Source: Hermatobates lingyangjiaoensis
Taxonomy: Eukaryota; Arthropoda; Insecta; Hemiptera; Hermatobatidae
NCBI GenBank assembly: GCA_026182355.1
Contig: JAPFBL010000997.1
Span: 88,501-152,500, forward strand
Length of the DNA: 64,000 bases
Reading direction: 5' to 3'
Part shown: positions 30,876 to 39,899 of the stretch, one piece after another
Position numbering within the stretch: position 1 is the first letter of the stretch
How the letters are laid out: every line of letters starts with the position of its first letter
Made by a program: the position numbers and the translations under genes
The notes under the pieces: generated by a model
What the model saw: the letters and a program-made list of their open reading frames with translations, nothing else
The model's database searches: none
What the model was told of the DNA's origin: nothing

Positions 30876-30932
<57 letters not shown>

Positions 30933-31040
30933 CAAACCAGAATATGAAAATGGTAAAACAAGACTAACATCTTTCAACCGTAACAAGCGGTCTTCGTCAG
31001 AGTCTAAAACGCAACTGATATATATATATATATATATATA
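30851..31040. mobile_element. (TA)n runs with single family A copy
   Basis: (TA)n at 30,881-30,929, family A minus strand at 30,930-31,015 (core at about 30,973-31,000), (TA)n at 31,018-31,040. Confidence 0.7.
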
Positions 31041-31214
31041 ACTTTAAATTACACAAAGCACGACACAGAAAAAAGAATAAAAAGAACACTTACAGAATTC
31101 AATATTTCTGAATACGAACTGTTGTTCGTCATCAGGAGTAGACTAGAAGAGAGGACGAAGTGAGAGAGATCTCCCCACGTCGAAGAACGAACCGCGAATA
31201 TATATATATATATA
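31041..31214 (-). mobile_element. PLE family G end, inverted copy
   Basis: Reverse complement of the 20.76-21.0 kb fragment, from ACTTTAAATTACACAAAGCA to CTCCCCACGTCGAAGAACG. The core near 31,105-31,137 has a changed GAAA neighbourhood (CAATATTTCTGAATACGAAC), so it is probably defective. Confidence 0.65.
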
Positions 31215-31513
31215 TTTCACTTAATGAAATGAAACACGATCCAAACTGGACACATTACGAGTTCAAAATTCAAGAATAGTAACACACAGAGTAAGGAAAC
31301 ACAATTACAGACTCAAATTTTCGAGTAATCCGTCTTCAGGAGAAAAGAGAAAAGGAGACCAATCAGGTTGTAGACGCAACGGCAAGTAACCGTTGCGTCT
31401 ACAACGTGCTTGGTCTCCTTTTCTCTTTTCTCCTGAAGACGGATTACTCGAAAATTTGAGTCTGTAAGTGTGTTTCCTTACTCTGTGTGTTGCTCTTCTT
31501 GAATTTTGAACTC

Positions 31514-31555
<42 letters not shown>
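31215..31555. mobile_element. PLE family D palindrome plus (TA)n
   Basis: Arms from TTCACTTAATGAAATGAAAC to the inverted TTGAATTTTGAACTCGTG, centre GTAGACGCAACGG..CCGTTGCGTCTAC near 31,385. Cores on both strands (about 31,318-31,348 minus, 31,430-31,462 plus) with stem II GGATTACTC, partly mismatched. Confidence 0.75.
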
Positions 31556-31561
<6 letters not shown>

Positions 31562-31894
31562 TAATAAATAAAAAACGAAGGAAACACACAGAAAGACACA
31601 GACATAACTCACATCGATATTTCGACAATCGTCGTCATCAGGAGGTGCGAAGAGCGAAGAGTCCCGCAGGAAGACAGGGCGGTACTGAACTCAGTACTGA
31701 GTTCTGAGTACTGAGTTCAGTACCGCCCTGTCTTCCTGCGGGACTCTTCGCTCTTCGCACCTCCTGATGACGACGATTGTCGAAATATCGATGTGAGTTA
31801 TGTCTGTGTCTTTCTGTGTGTTTCCTTCGTTTTTTATTTTATTGTAAAAAAGTCTGCTGGACCGTTTCTTTTAAATATATATATATATATACAC

Positions 31895-31928
<34 letters not shown>

Positions 31929-31930
31929 CT
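31556..31930. mobile_element. PLE family H palindrome between (TA)n
   Basis: Left arm AAAAACGAAGGAAACACACA..GTGCGAAGAGCGAAGAGTCC, inverted right arm to about 31,840, centre at CAGTACTGAGTTCTGAGTAC near 31,710. Half of this family is also at 58.74-58.9 kb and a decayed copy at 19.4 kb. Confidence 0.8.
31758..31795 (+). ncRNA. Hammerhead-like motif, PLE family H
   Basis: CACCTC (31,758-31,763), CTGATGA (31,764-31,770), extra C, stem II GAC-GATT-GTC, GAAA (31,782-31,785), self-complementary ATAT, C at the cleavage position (31,789), GATGTG pairing with CACCTC at five of six positions. The mirror copy is on the minus strand near 31,615-31,652. Confidence 0.62.
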
Positions 31931-32190
31931 TTTTCGTTGGAAATACGATCCAAAACGGACAAATATGGTTCAATATAGACAAAGAGACCTAGAGAAATCA
32001 AAAGAACCCACTTACAGTCTCTAATTTTTGGTTTGAACCGTCTTCAGGGTCTCCAACCGTCCCTGAACCAGTGCACATGGTTTCCCTCTCTTATCTCTCC
32101 TGAAGACGGTTCAAACCGAAAATTAGAGACTGTAAGTGTGTTCTTTTAATTTCTCTATGTTTCTTTGTCTATATTGAACCATATATATTG
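31931..32190. mobile_element. PLE family C palindrome
   Basis: CGTTGGAAATACGATCCAAA, then arms 31,966-32,045 and 32,100-32,182 inverted (TGGTTCAATATAGACAAAGA). The left arm core is truncated by a junction at GTCTTCAGGGTCTCCAACCG, and the right arm core (about 32,099-32,132) is intact. Confidence 0.75.
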
Positions 32191-32482
32191 GTATACTTTG
32201 GGAGCAGACCTTCTTTTAAACATACCTCATTAAATATCTTGCCAATATTAAGTTTAGTATGTTTCCTACATACCTTTTCAAGATTTCTAATGCTAATTTT
32301 CCATCTTTGTGGTATCATATAAATTAACTCTCGGATTTAATTTAATTTAATCGGAGAGTTAATTTATATGATACCACAAAGATGGAAAAGTAGCATTAGA
32401 AATCTTGAAAAGGTATGTAGGAAACATACTAAACTTAATGTTGGCAAGATATTTAATGAGGTATATATATATATATATATAT
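32190..32482. mobile_element. Foldback of PLE N-terminal segment
   Basis: GGTATACTTTGGGAGCAGAC..ACTCTCGGATTTAAT is inverted from 32,340 to 32,460. The right arm reads open with ALESLEKVCRKHTKLN-like coding and KIFNEVCLKEGLLPKYT (the last residues from the left arm on the minus strand). This is the best copy of the shared N-terminal peptide. (TA)n at 32,463-32,481. Confidence 0.65.
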
Positions 32483-32596
32483 GATCAAACCACAATAAGA
32501 AAATGGGAAAGCAAGACTAAGATCTTTCAACCGTAACAAGCGGTCTTCGTCAGAGTCAAAAACCCAACGGATATATATATATATATATATATATAA
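32483..32596 (-). mobile_element. PLE family A copy flanked by (TA)n
   Basis: Single minus-strand copy with the intact core at about 32,516-32,558 and (TA)n from 32,574. Confidence 0.75.
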
Positions 32597-33292
32597 AATT
32601 CAATAATATATCAACCGTTGGATAGAATAGGTGTATAATGTAATCGGGATTCGGTCAATTTTCCAGGATCAAAATCAAACTCTCAATGCCGACGTTTCGG
32701 TTTTATTTAAAACCTTTTTCATAGGCCTACAAACAAAGGATGATAAGAAATCATATATAAACATCAACATTTATAGAAGTAGTCATAGAAGAAGTATGTC
32801 ATAGAAGTGACATTACCAATTTGAACACTATTTATTCAGGAGTGTTAAGTTGATTTTAGTGAAATTTAATTTCCTTAGTTCCTTTTTGTGTTCTTTGAGT
32901 GAACAGTGTTTCGATTTACATGTAATTGTAATCAGTTAGTCTGGTCCAAGTTTTTGACCAGTTAAGATGTTAGTTCACTAACTATCTATTGTTACTTCAT
33001 TTTATATAATGTAAATTTTCATCATTTTTCTAATTCAAAAATTCTGACTTCTGTAAGTTCATAAAAATGTTTATTGCTTTTCTATTACTTCTACTTGTAT
33101 ATATATTGTTGTTTTTTCACAACTGTAATATTCCATTTTGATGTTAGTTATATGTTGATGTTTATATATGATTTCTTATCATCCTTTGTTTGTAGGCCTA
33201 TGAAAAAGGTTTTAAATAAAACCGAAAAGTCGACATTGAGAGTTTGATTTTGATCCTGGAAAATTGACCGAATCCCGATTACATTATACACC

Positions 33293-33300
<8 letters not shown>
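32597..33300. mobile_element. PLE family B element with unique centre
   Basis: Inverted family B ends (GGTGTATAATGTAATCGGGA at 32,630; TCCCGATTACATTATACACC at 33,272) flank about 250 bp of non-palindromic sequence (32,790-33,040), including GTCTGGTCCAAGTTTTTGAC, which also occurs at 13,810-13,826. The right core is mutated (GAAAAGTCGACA). It looks like a less contracted version of the 30.3-kb palindrome. Confidence 0.75.
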
Positions 33301-33304
<4 letters not shown>

Positions 33305-33333
<29 letters not shown>

Positions 33334-33992
33334 CAATGGCCAGAAAAGTGACTCATCAGTCCCATTTGTTCGGTCTCAATCACTCCTCTCTATCTCTCTC
33401 TCTTCTTCAAATCTGAGTACGTCGTCCCTCGGAAAGGACGCTAAACCTTCAGCCCCTAACCTGTACCTGTAGTCGTTAAAGATCCCCTACTCGAAAAAAA
33501 CTTGAATTAGGCCAAATTTAGGACTCCCCAATGTAGAATCTGTAGAATCACCGATCAAACTATAAGCCGGTAAACAGTTGACGTTTTCACCTACTAGGGG
33601 AATTGTTATTATATATGAAATGTTAACTCCTTTAGCCATCTTGAATATTCCTATTCCCACTAAATAATCGAAAATTAAGCAACATTATGCCTAGTTAGAA
33701 CTTGGATAGGTGACACGTTTCCTATAATACAGCTCTTCGATTTAGCAAATCAAATATGACCCACTCTTTACCTCCAGATAGTAAAAGTGTATGAAGCCTC
33801 TTTAAAGCTGGTTGGTAGCAATAAATTAATAAATACTTTATTCAATGGTGTTTTTTAAGCATAAAATATATATCAAATGGAGAAAAAAAACTTACTGTTT
33901 TTCTAGATGTGAAGTCCTATATGGCAGAATGACTTGGCGATTGAACGGTTTAACGAACAAGATGTGAAGTTGATGGAATCAGATAGAGAGTA

Positions 33993-34023
<31 letters not shown>

Positions 34024-34247
34024 TTTGAGGTGGGGGGGGGGGGGGGGCAGGAAATAGGAGCTACGCCATTGGTCATCTGTTTTAGACCAATCAACTTGCT
34101 TTACTTACTGGACTGCTGGAGTTATTTATGAATATGGTTTTTGAGTGGGAGAGTGGAAATACGCAAATCTGTTTTGAACAACCTTGAAGGGGGAAGTTAT
34201 TTTTAAAATTCACTTTTATGTAAAAATGGATTTGAAGGGGAGAGAGA

Positions 34248-34281
<34 letters not shown>

Positions 34282-34346
34282 GTGAGTGAGCGAGACCGAG
34301 CAAATTGGACTGATGAGTCACTTCCCTAGTCATTGCACCCTCCAGC

Positions 34347-34350
<4 letters not shown>
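33305..34350. mobile_element. DNA element with inverted ends, unassigned
   Basis: Terminal sequence GCAATGGCCAGAAAAGTGAC, TCATCAGTCCCATTTGTTCG at 33,332-33,375 returns inverted at 34,285-34,342 (AAATTGGACTGATGAGTCAC, TAGTCATTGCACCCTCCAGC), with (GA)n inside one end and outside the other. The interior has (TG)n at 33,998-34,024, a G run at 34,031-34,048 and no coding frame. Flanks are (TA)n, so any TA target duplication is hidden. Likely non-autonomous. Confidence 0.55.
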
Positions 34351-34378
<28 letters not shown>

Positions 34379-34590
34379 TTCACATAAACACGTGAAATAA
34401 CAATCAATTATCAAACCACAATAAGAAATGGGAAAACAAGACAAGATCTTTCAACCGTAACAAGTGGTCTTCGTCAGAGTTGCGTTCGTCAGTTGGTTTT
34501 TGACTCTGACGAAGACCGCTTGTTACGGTTGAAAGATCTTAGTCTTGTTTTTCCATTTCTTATTGTGGTTTGATAATTGATTATATATAT
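34351..34590. mobile_element. PLE family A palindrome
   Basis: Same layout as at 30.07-30.28 kb, beginning AAAAGATTTCACATAAACAC after (TA)n. Two inverted cores meet at GAGTTGCGTTCGTCAGTTGG. Right-hand core intact at about 34,504-34,546, left one with AAGTGGTC and a lost base. Confidence 0.8.
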
Positions 34591-34856
34591 ATTCACTTGA
34601 TAAACGGAAAGACGATCCAAACTGGACACAATAACAGTTCAAAATTGAAGATAGGTAGCACAGAAAGTAAAAGAAACACACTTACAGACTCAAATTTTCG
34701 GGTAATCCGTCTTCAGGAGAAAAGAGAAAAGGAGACCAAGCACATTGTAGACGCAACGGCTAGTAACTCTTTTCTCCTGAAGACGGATTACCCGAAAATT
34801 TGAGTCTGTAAGTGTGTTTCTTTTACTTTCTGTGCTACCTATCTTCAATTTTGAAC

Positions 34857-34914
<58 letters not shown>

Positions 34915-34915
34915 T
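34591..34915. mobile_element. PLE family D palindrome and long (TA)n
   Basis: Arms TTCACTTGATAAACGGAAAG..GACTCAAATTTTCGGGTAAT and the inverse to about 34,860. Cores near 34,694-34,724 (minus) and 34,768-34,800 (plus). Followed by 52 bp of pure (TA)n. Confidence 0.8.
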
Positions 34916-35770
34916 GAGATCAACTAACTGTGGTATACGTGTCAAATTTGAATTGCCACAGCTTTACACTGATACCAACTAATTGTAGTATACGTGTCAG
35001 ACTTGAATTGGCACAGCTTTAGACTGAGATCAACTAACTGCGGTTTACGTGTCAGACTTGAATTGCCACAGCTTTACACTGGTACCAACTAATTGTAGTA
35101 TACGTGTCAAACTTGAATTGCCACAGCTTTACACTGAGATCAACTAACTGTGGTATACGTGTCAAACTTGAATTGCCACAGCTTTACACTGATACCAACT
35201 AATTGTAGTATACGTGTCAGACTTGAATTGTCACAGCTTTACACTGATACCAACTAATTGTAGTATACATGTCAGACTTGAATTGTCACAGCTTTACACT
35301 GATACCAACTAATTGTAGTATACGTGTCAGACTTGAATTGCCACAGCTTTACACTGATACCAACTAATTGTAGTATACGTGACAAACTTGAATTGCCACA
35401 GCTTTACACTGATACCAACTAATTGTAGTATACGTGTCAGACTTGAATTGTCACAGCTTTACACTGATACCAACTAATTGTAGTATACGTGTCAGACTTG
35501 AATTGTCACAGCTTTACACTGATACCAACTGATTGTAGTATACGTGTCAGACTTGAATTGTCACAGCTTTACACTGATACCAACTAATTGTAGTATACGT
35601 GTCAGACTTGAATTGTCATAGCTTTACATTGATACCAACTAATTGTAGTATACGTGTCAGACTTGAATTGTCACAGCTTTACACTGAGATCAACTAACTG
35701 TGGTATACGTGTCAAACTTGAATTGTCACAGCTTTACACTGAGATCAACTAACTGCGGTATACATATTAA
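34914..35770. repeat. 55-bp satellite, about 16 copies
   Basis: Unit CAACTAATTGTAGTATACGT, GTCAGACTTGAATTGTCACA, GCTTTACACTGATAC. The first copies start at 34,921 and 34,976. Two subtypes (GATACCAACTAATTGTAG and GAGATCAACTAACTGTGG) are mixed at the edges and homogeneous in the middle. Confidence 0.95.
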
Positions 35771-36391
35771 ATACAAAGAACAACATCTTGAGTAGACGTG
35801 ATAGTGATATCAAGATACATTTTTGATTTTGACTGGATACATCTAACTTAGTTAGTTGGACATTTCTGCCTAAAGGTGTGTCACAATAACATTAGCACAC
35901 TCTTTCTAACTCATATATAACTCAACATTGAAATGCGTCTTTCACTCCAACACTTGCTAGCCTCCTCAGATAAATCATTTCTTTGCTAATTCTGGATTCC
36001 CTCTGATTCAGATAAAGGCTGATTTAATTTTAGCTCCTCCGTCTTTATTCCTTCTCTCTTTCTCTCTCACTTCCCCCTCTCTATCCTTTATCTTTTTCTA
36101 TCCATCTTTCCCCAATACTATACAGGTCACATTCCTAAACAAACTCTATCCTCAATACATCACTGAATACCTTTATAATAACAATTATAATACTCTAAAT
36201 TAATTTTTTTTAACATTTTACCATAATTCTCTTCAAACTAAGATAGCCCATCCAATGTTGAGAATTATCTTACTTCGAGGATATGATCTTTTCCTTTTTT
36301 TACTTTGTTATTATAGGTAAAGATATGACCATGAAAACATTTGAACTCAAGATTGTTGACAGATTTATGTGTTTAAAGGTCCCCTAAGTCC

Positions 36392-36422
<31 letters not shown>

Positions 36423-36470
36423 GGTGTAGGTATGTCAGTGTTTTGTGTATATGTGTGTGTTTTTCTTCTA
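35771..36470. other. Unique intron sequence
   Basis: No exon with supported splice sites and no repeat recognised, apart from a short CT-rich patch near 36,050. Confidence 0.45.
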
Positions 36471-36479
36471 GTTTCCTAT

Positions 36480-37022
36480 TTTTTTCCCATTTCCTCCTCT
36501 CTTCTCTCTCTCCTTCTATTCTCTCCTCTCTCCTATCACTCTCTCTCTCCATCCCTCCCTCTCTCCCTCTCTCTCTCCCTCTCTTTCTCTCCCCCTCTCC
36601 CTCTCTCTTTCTTTCTTTCTCTCTTTCTCTCTCCCTCTCTTTCTCTCTCTCCTTCTCTCTCTCCCTCCCTCCCTCCCTTTCTCCCTCTCTCTCTCTCTCT
36701 CTCTTTCTCTCCCCCCTCTCCCTCTCTCTTTCTTTCTTTCTCCCTCTCTCTTTCTCTCTCCCTCTCTCTCTCTTCCTCCCTCCCTCTCTCTCCCCCTCCC
36801 TCTCTCTCCCCCCTCTCTCTCCCCTCCCTCTCTCTCCCCCCTCTCTCTCCCCTCCCTCTCTCTCCCCCTCCCTCTCTCTCCCCCTCCCTCTCTCTCCCTT
36901 TCTCTCTCCCCCTCTCTCTCCCTCTCTCCCTTTCTCTCTCCCCCTCTTTCTCTCTCTCTCTCCCTTTCTCTCTCCCCCTCTCTCTCTCCCTCTTTCTCTC
37001 GCTCTCTCTCTCTCTCTCAACT
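36480..37022. repeat. CT-rich low-complexity block
   Basis: About 540 bp of almost pure pyrimidine on this strand, (CT)n with CCCTCTCT and TTTCTCT variants and a local 30-40 bp period. The SLSL/PPSL and RERE frames over it are spurious. It lies about 270 bp upstream of the second PH exon and could behave as a very long polypyrimidine tract. Confidence 0.95.
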
Positions 37023-37295
37023 TTCACTTCTCTGTTTTATTACCCCCTCCAGAATGTGTGTGGGGGTTTTAAATTCTCTCTATCTATCCCCTCCCCAGTT
37101 AAAGTCTACTCAAGTTGATTTATATCTAGCATAATCCACTGCACGTGAAGCCAGTTTTTTTAGAGCCAAGCGTAGATATTGGTATTATTTAAAAAGGTCT
37201 GTTGCGGCACTATAACAATTCACATATTCTTCCATTCTTTTGCTCTGAAGATAGATTCATTGTTTCTCATACGTCGTTTTGTTTGCCCCCTACAG

Positions 37296-37472
37296 GTATA
37301 CTACGGAGTAGGCTGGAAGAAGAAGCTAAAAGCCCCAACAGAATTTTGTTTCGCCGTCAAACACCCAGCTTTGCAGCAGCTCAACACAAAGTCAAGTCGC
37401 TACATCAAGTACATGTGCGCTGATGATGAGTCTACCCTGCACCGCTGGGTCACCGCCATCAGGATAATCAAG
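37296..37472 (+). CDS. mig-10/RAPH1: MRL family protein, PH-domain second exon
   Basis: Acceptor TTTGCCCCCTACAG, donor AAG|GTACTC. Phase 0 in and out, 59 codons. VYYGVGWKKKLKAPTEFCFA, VKHPALQQLNTKSSRYIKYM and CADDESTLHRWVTAIRIIK match lamellipodin VYYGQDYRNKYKAPTDYCLV and LCCDDVRTLHQWVNGIRIAK. It ends with the C-terminal PH helix containing the invariant Trp (HRWV). The preceding intron is about 17 kb, the longest in the gene as seen. Confidence 0.96.
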
Positions 37473-37639
37473 GTACTCCACACTCAAACTTGTCCAATCT
37501 TTTACAGTCTGTAGACGTAACATCCAAACCCCGAGTCCCAGTCGGGTTAGGTTCTGCCCGGGCTTCTCTTTCGCTAATTTTTCTTTCATATTTTTTTTTT
37601 ATTCAATAATATACCATTTCTAAAAAACCATGATCAGTG

Positions 37640-38335
37640 TAAATCACTATCTAAAAGTCCATATTAAACAATTCAGCAGTTTTAAAGGCTTATTATCAAC
37701 GAATCACTACCTTGAAGATTCATACTATAATACAATTAAAGACTCTAAAGAGTCATAATCAATAGCTCCCGCTCTTAATGCCCCCACAGCCCCTTAAAGA
37801 CCCCTGATCAATTATTCGGCTCCTTAAACACCCCTAATCAATAAAACAGCTCGTTAAAAACCCATAATGTATAATTCAACTCCTTAAAGACCCCTAATCA
37901 ATAATTCAACTCCTTAAAAACACATAATGTATAATTCAGCCCATAAAGACTCATAATCAATAATTCAGTCCTTTAGAGGCTCATAATCAATAATTCAGCC
38001 CTTTAAGGGCCCATAATCAATAATTCAATTATTCGGTTCCTTAAAAACCCATAATGCATAATTCAGCTCCTTAAAAACCCATAATGTATAATTCAGCCCC
38101 TTAAAGACTCTTAATCAATATTCAGTCCTTTAAAGGCTTATAATCAATAATTCAGCCCTTTAAGGGCCAATAATCAATAATTCAACTCCTTAAACGTACA
38201 TAATCAATAATTCAACCCCTTAAACGTACATAATCAATAATTCAACCCCTTTAAGGGCCATAATCAATAATTCAACCCCTTAAAGGTACATAATCAATAA
38301 TTCAAGCCCTTGAAGACCAATAACCAAAAGATAAT
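37640..38335. repeat. About 31-bp minisatellite
   Basis: Roughly 20 diverged units of CCTTAAAGACCCATAATCAA, TAATTCAGCCC, with CATAATGTATAATTCAGC variants. Confidence 0.88.
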
Positions 38336-38477
38336 TATGTTAAAGAATATACACAAGAATACTTTATCTGAAATACGCACATTCACGAATCACAGTTAAA
38401 AAGGGTTTTTATTAGTTTTATCTTCTCTGGTTGGTCTTGTGTTTGACTTTGTTTTGAATATTAACTTGTTCTTTCAG

Positions 38478-38694
38478 CGAGGTCGACAACTGCTTGTCAA
38501 CTACAAAGGACTCATAGAGGAAGCTACTCTTGAGCAGCAGCAGCAGCATCATCAGGAGGAGGGCAGCGACAGCGGGAGCAGCAGTGGCTGCGACGTGGCC
38601 TTTGAGGCTGACTTTCCTCAGGGGACCATTAAGAGGAAGCCGCCTAAGCTGCCTTTGACGGCCACCACGAGACAGCTCAAGGAAATCGCTATCG
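38478..38694 (+). CDS. mig-10/RAPH1: MRL family protein, post-PH exon
   Basis: Acceptor TTGTTCTTTCAG, donor ATCG|GTATGT. Phase 0 in, phase 1 out, 72 codons plus one base. RGRQLLVNYKGLIEEATLEQ continues from the PH helix like YGKQLYMNYQEALKR in lamellipodin. The rest is a Gln/His tract (QQQQHHQ), an acidic Ser-rich segment (EEGSDSGSSSGCD) and a basic TIKRKPPKLPLTATTRQLKE. The last 22 bp and the donor are copied three more times downstream at a 108-bp spacing. Confidence 0.92.
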
Positions 38695-39050
38695 GTATGT
38701 TTTACACTGCAGTCTGCAGTCCTCTTAGAGGGAAAATCTTAACTGTGGGTGGGGTCTAAAATGTCACCTCAACGACGAGGCAGCTCAAGGAAATCGCTAT
38801 CGGTATGTTTTACACTGCAGTCTGCAGTCCTCTTAGAGGGAAAATCTTAACTGTGGGTGGGGTCTAAAATGTCACCTCAACGACGAGGCAGCTCAAGGAA
38901 ATCGCTATCGGTATGTTTTACACTGCAGTCTGCAGTCCTCTTAGAGGGAAAATCTTAACTGTGGGTGGGGTCTAAAATGTCACCTTAACGACGAGACAGC
39001 TCAAGGAAATCGCTATCGGTATGTTTTACACTGCAGTATGCAGTCCTCTT
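38673..39050 (+). repeat. 108-bp tandem duplication carrying the exon end and splice donor
   Basis: CAGCTCAAGGAAATCGCTAT begins at 38,673, 38,781, 38,889 and 38,997, exactly 108 bp apart. Each is followed by CG|GTATGTTTTACACTGCAG and GTCCTCTTAGA. The first copy is the real exon end; the others lie in the intron. Reading past the first donor gives 22 residues (MFYTAVCSPLRGKILTVGGV and the preceding IG) and then a stop, so read-through or use of a distal donor would truncate the protein after the PH domain. Confidence 0.92.
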
Positions 39051-39500
39051 AGACCTGATAGAGTTTCACATGTCCAAATATTCGTGTAAAATATGATGTA
39101 CCAATTCAGTTGAGATGCCTACAGCAATCGCACTTTCATTCTCCGATCATCCAATATCATTTCATCGATTTTATCGACGATTTCCGGTGTGATCACTTCT
39201 TTTGGTTGACCTGAACGTTCGGTGTCACTAGTGCTGGTACGACCACAACGGCACTCTGCAGACCACTTCTTAACCATTGAAATTGCTGGTGCCGAGTCCC
39301 CCTTGTATTTATCAAGTCTTTCCTTAGTTTCAGTGATGAATTTTTTATGTAAAAAATAATGCTTAATCAGCACACGAAATTCACTTTTTTCCATTTTCGT
39401 AAAAATACACATAGGTTGTCTGCTTTGAATGACTATCAAAGACCGACTGCACGTGGTAGCTGGCTCATTTACGTACATAGTTGTCCAGGGGTGTGAATAA
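39051..39500 (-). pseudogene. Mariner transposase N-terminal fragment
   Basis: Minus strand from the Met at 39,394: MEKSEFRVLIKHYFLHKKFI, TETKERLDKYKGDSAPAISM, VKKWSAECRCGRTSTSDTER, SGQPKEVITPEIVDKIDEMI, ending DDRRMKVR. A frameshift near 39,128 then gives AVGISTELVHHILHEYLDM and a stop. This is the paired helix-turn-helix DNA-binding half of a mariner transposase, with its GRTST..ERSGQPKE linker. The catalytic D,D34D half is absent; the copy stops at the edge of the 108-bp repeat. Confidence 0.9.
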
Positions 39501-39569
39501 CACCCTTATTAAGGACCCTTTGTTTATATCAGTAATAGACTTATTGTTCATCTGTTCTATTGATTATAG

Positions 39570-39763
39570 GTGCTCCAGTACTAGAGGAAGAGCGTATCCT
39601 AGACGAATGTGAAAATCTCCCTCCTCCACCTCCAGAACTACTTGAACCGCCATCAGAAGAATACCCTGAACCACCACCGCCCCCTCCTCCGCCTAGATCT
39701 CAACCAAGGGACTCGCACCTCTTCTTACAGGACTTGGCCAGAGTTATGTCCAAGAAGTGGCAG
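39570..39763 (+). CDS. mig-10/RAPH1: MRL family protein, proline-rich exon
   Basis: Acceptor TCTATTGATTATAG, donor CAG|GTAAGC. Phase 1 in, phase 0 out. GAPVLEEERILDECENLPPP then PPELLEPPSEEYPEPPPPPP and RSQPRDSHLFLQDLARVMSK. LPPPPPELLE fits the L/F-P-P-P-P plus acidic pattern bound by Ena/VASP EVH1 domains, and the octaproline run suits profilin or SH3 ligands. Known for the family: this tail recruits Ena/VASP. Which partner binds here is inference. Confidence 0.92.
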
Positions 39764-39899
39764 GTAAGCATTATTTATCATGTTTGCTAAAATCAGCGCA
39801 AAACGTAGGAGAAAAGATACTTGGTAGTGTAGCGAGTAGCTGGGTCCTTCTGACAGATGCCTACTCCACTTCATCTTGACTCTTACATAAAACCATTAA

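Noticed and set aside
10666..34915. Retrozymes (small non-autonomous LTR-like hammerhead elements) as the explanation for the ribozyme motifs
   Set aside because: Retrozymes have direct LTR-like repeats, primer-binding site and polypurine tract. Here the copies are inverted, linked to GIY-YIG fragments and bounded by (TA)n, fitting Penelope-like elements better.
36394..37072. Large Arg/Glu or Ser/Leu/Pro open frames
   Set aside because: Pure pyrimidine low-complexity block; frames exist in all phases and lack splice support.
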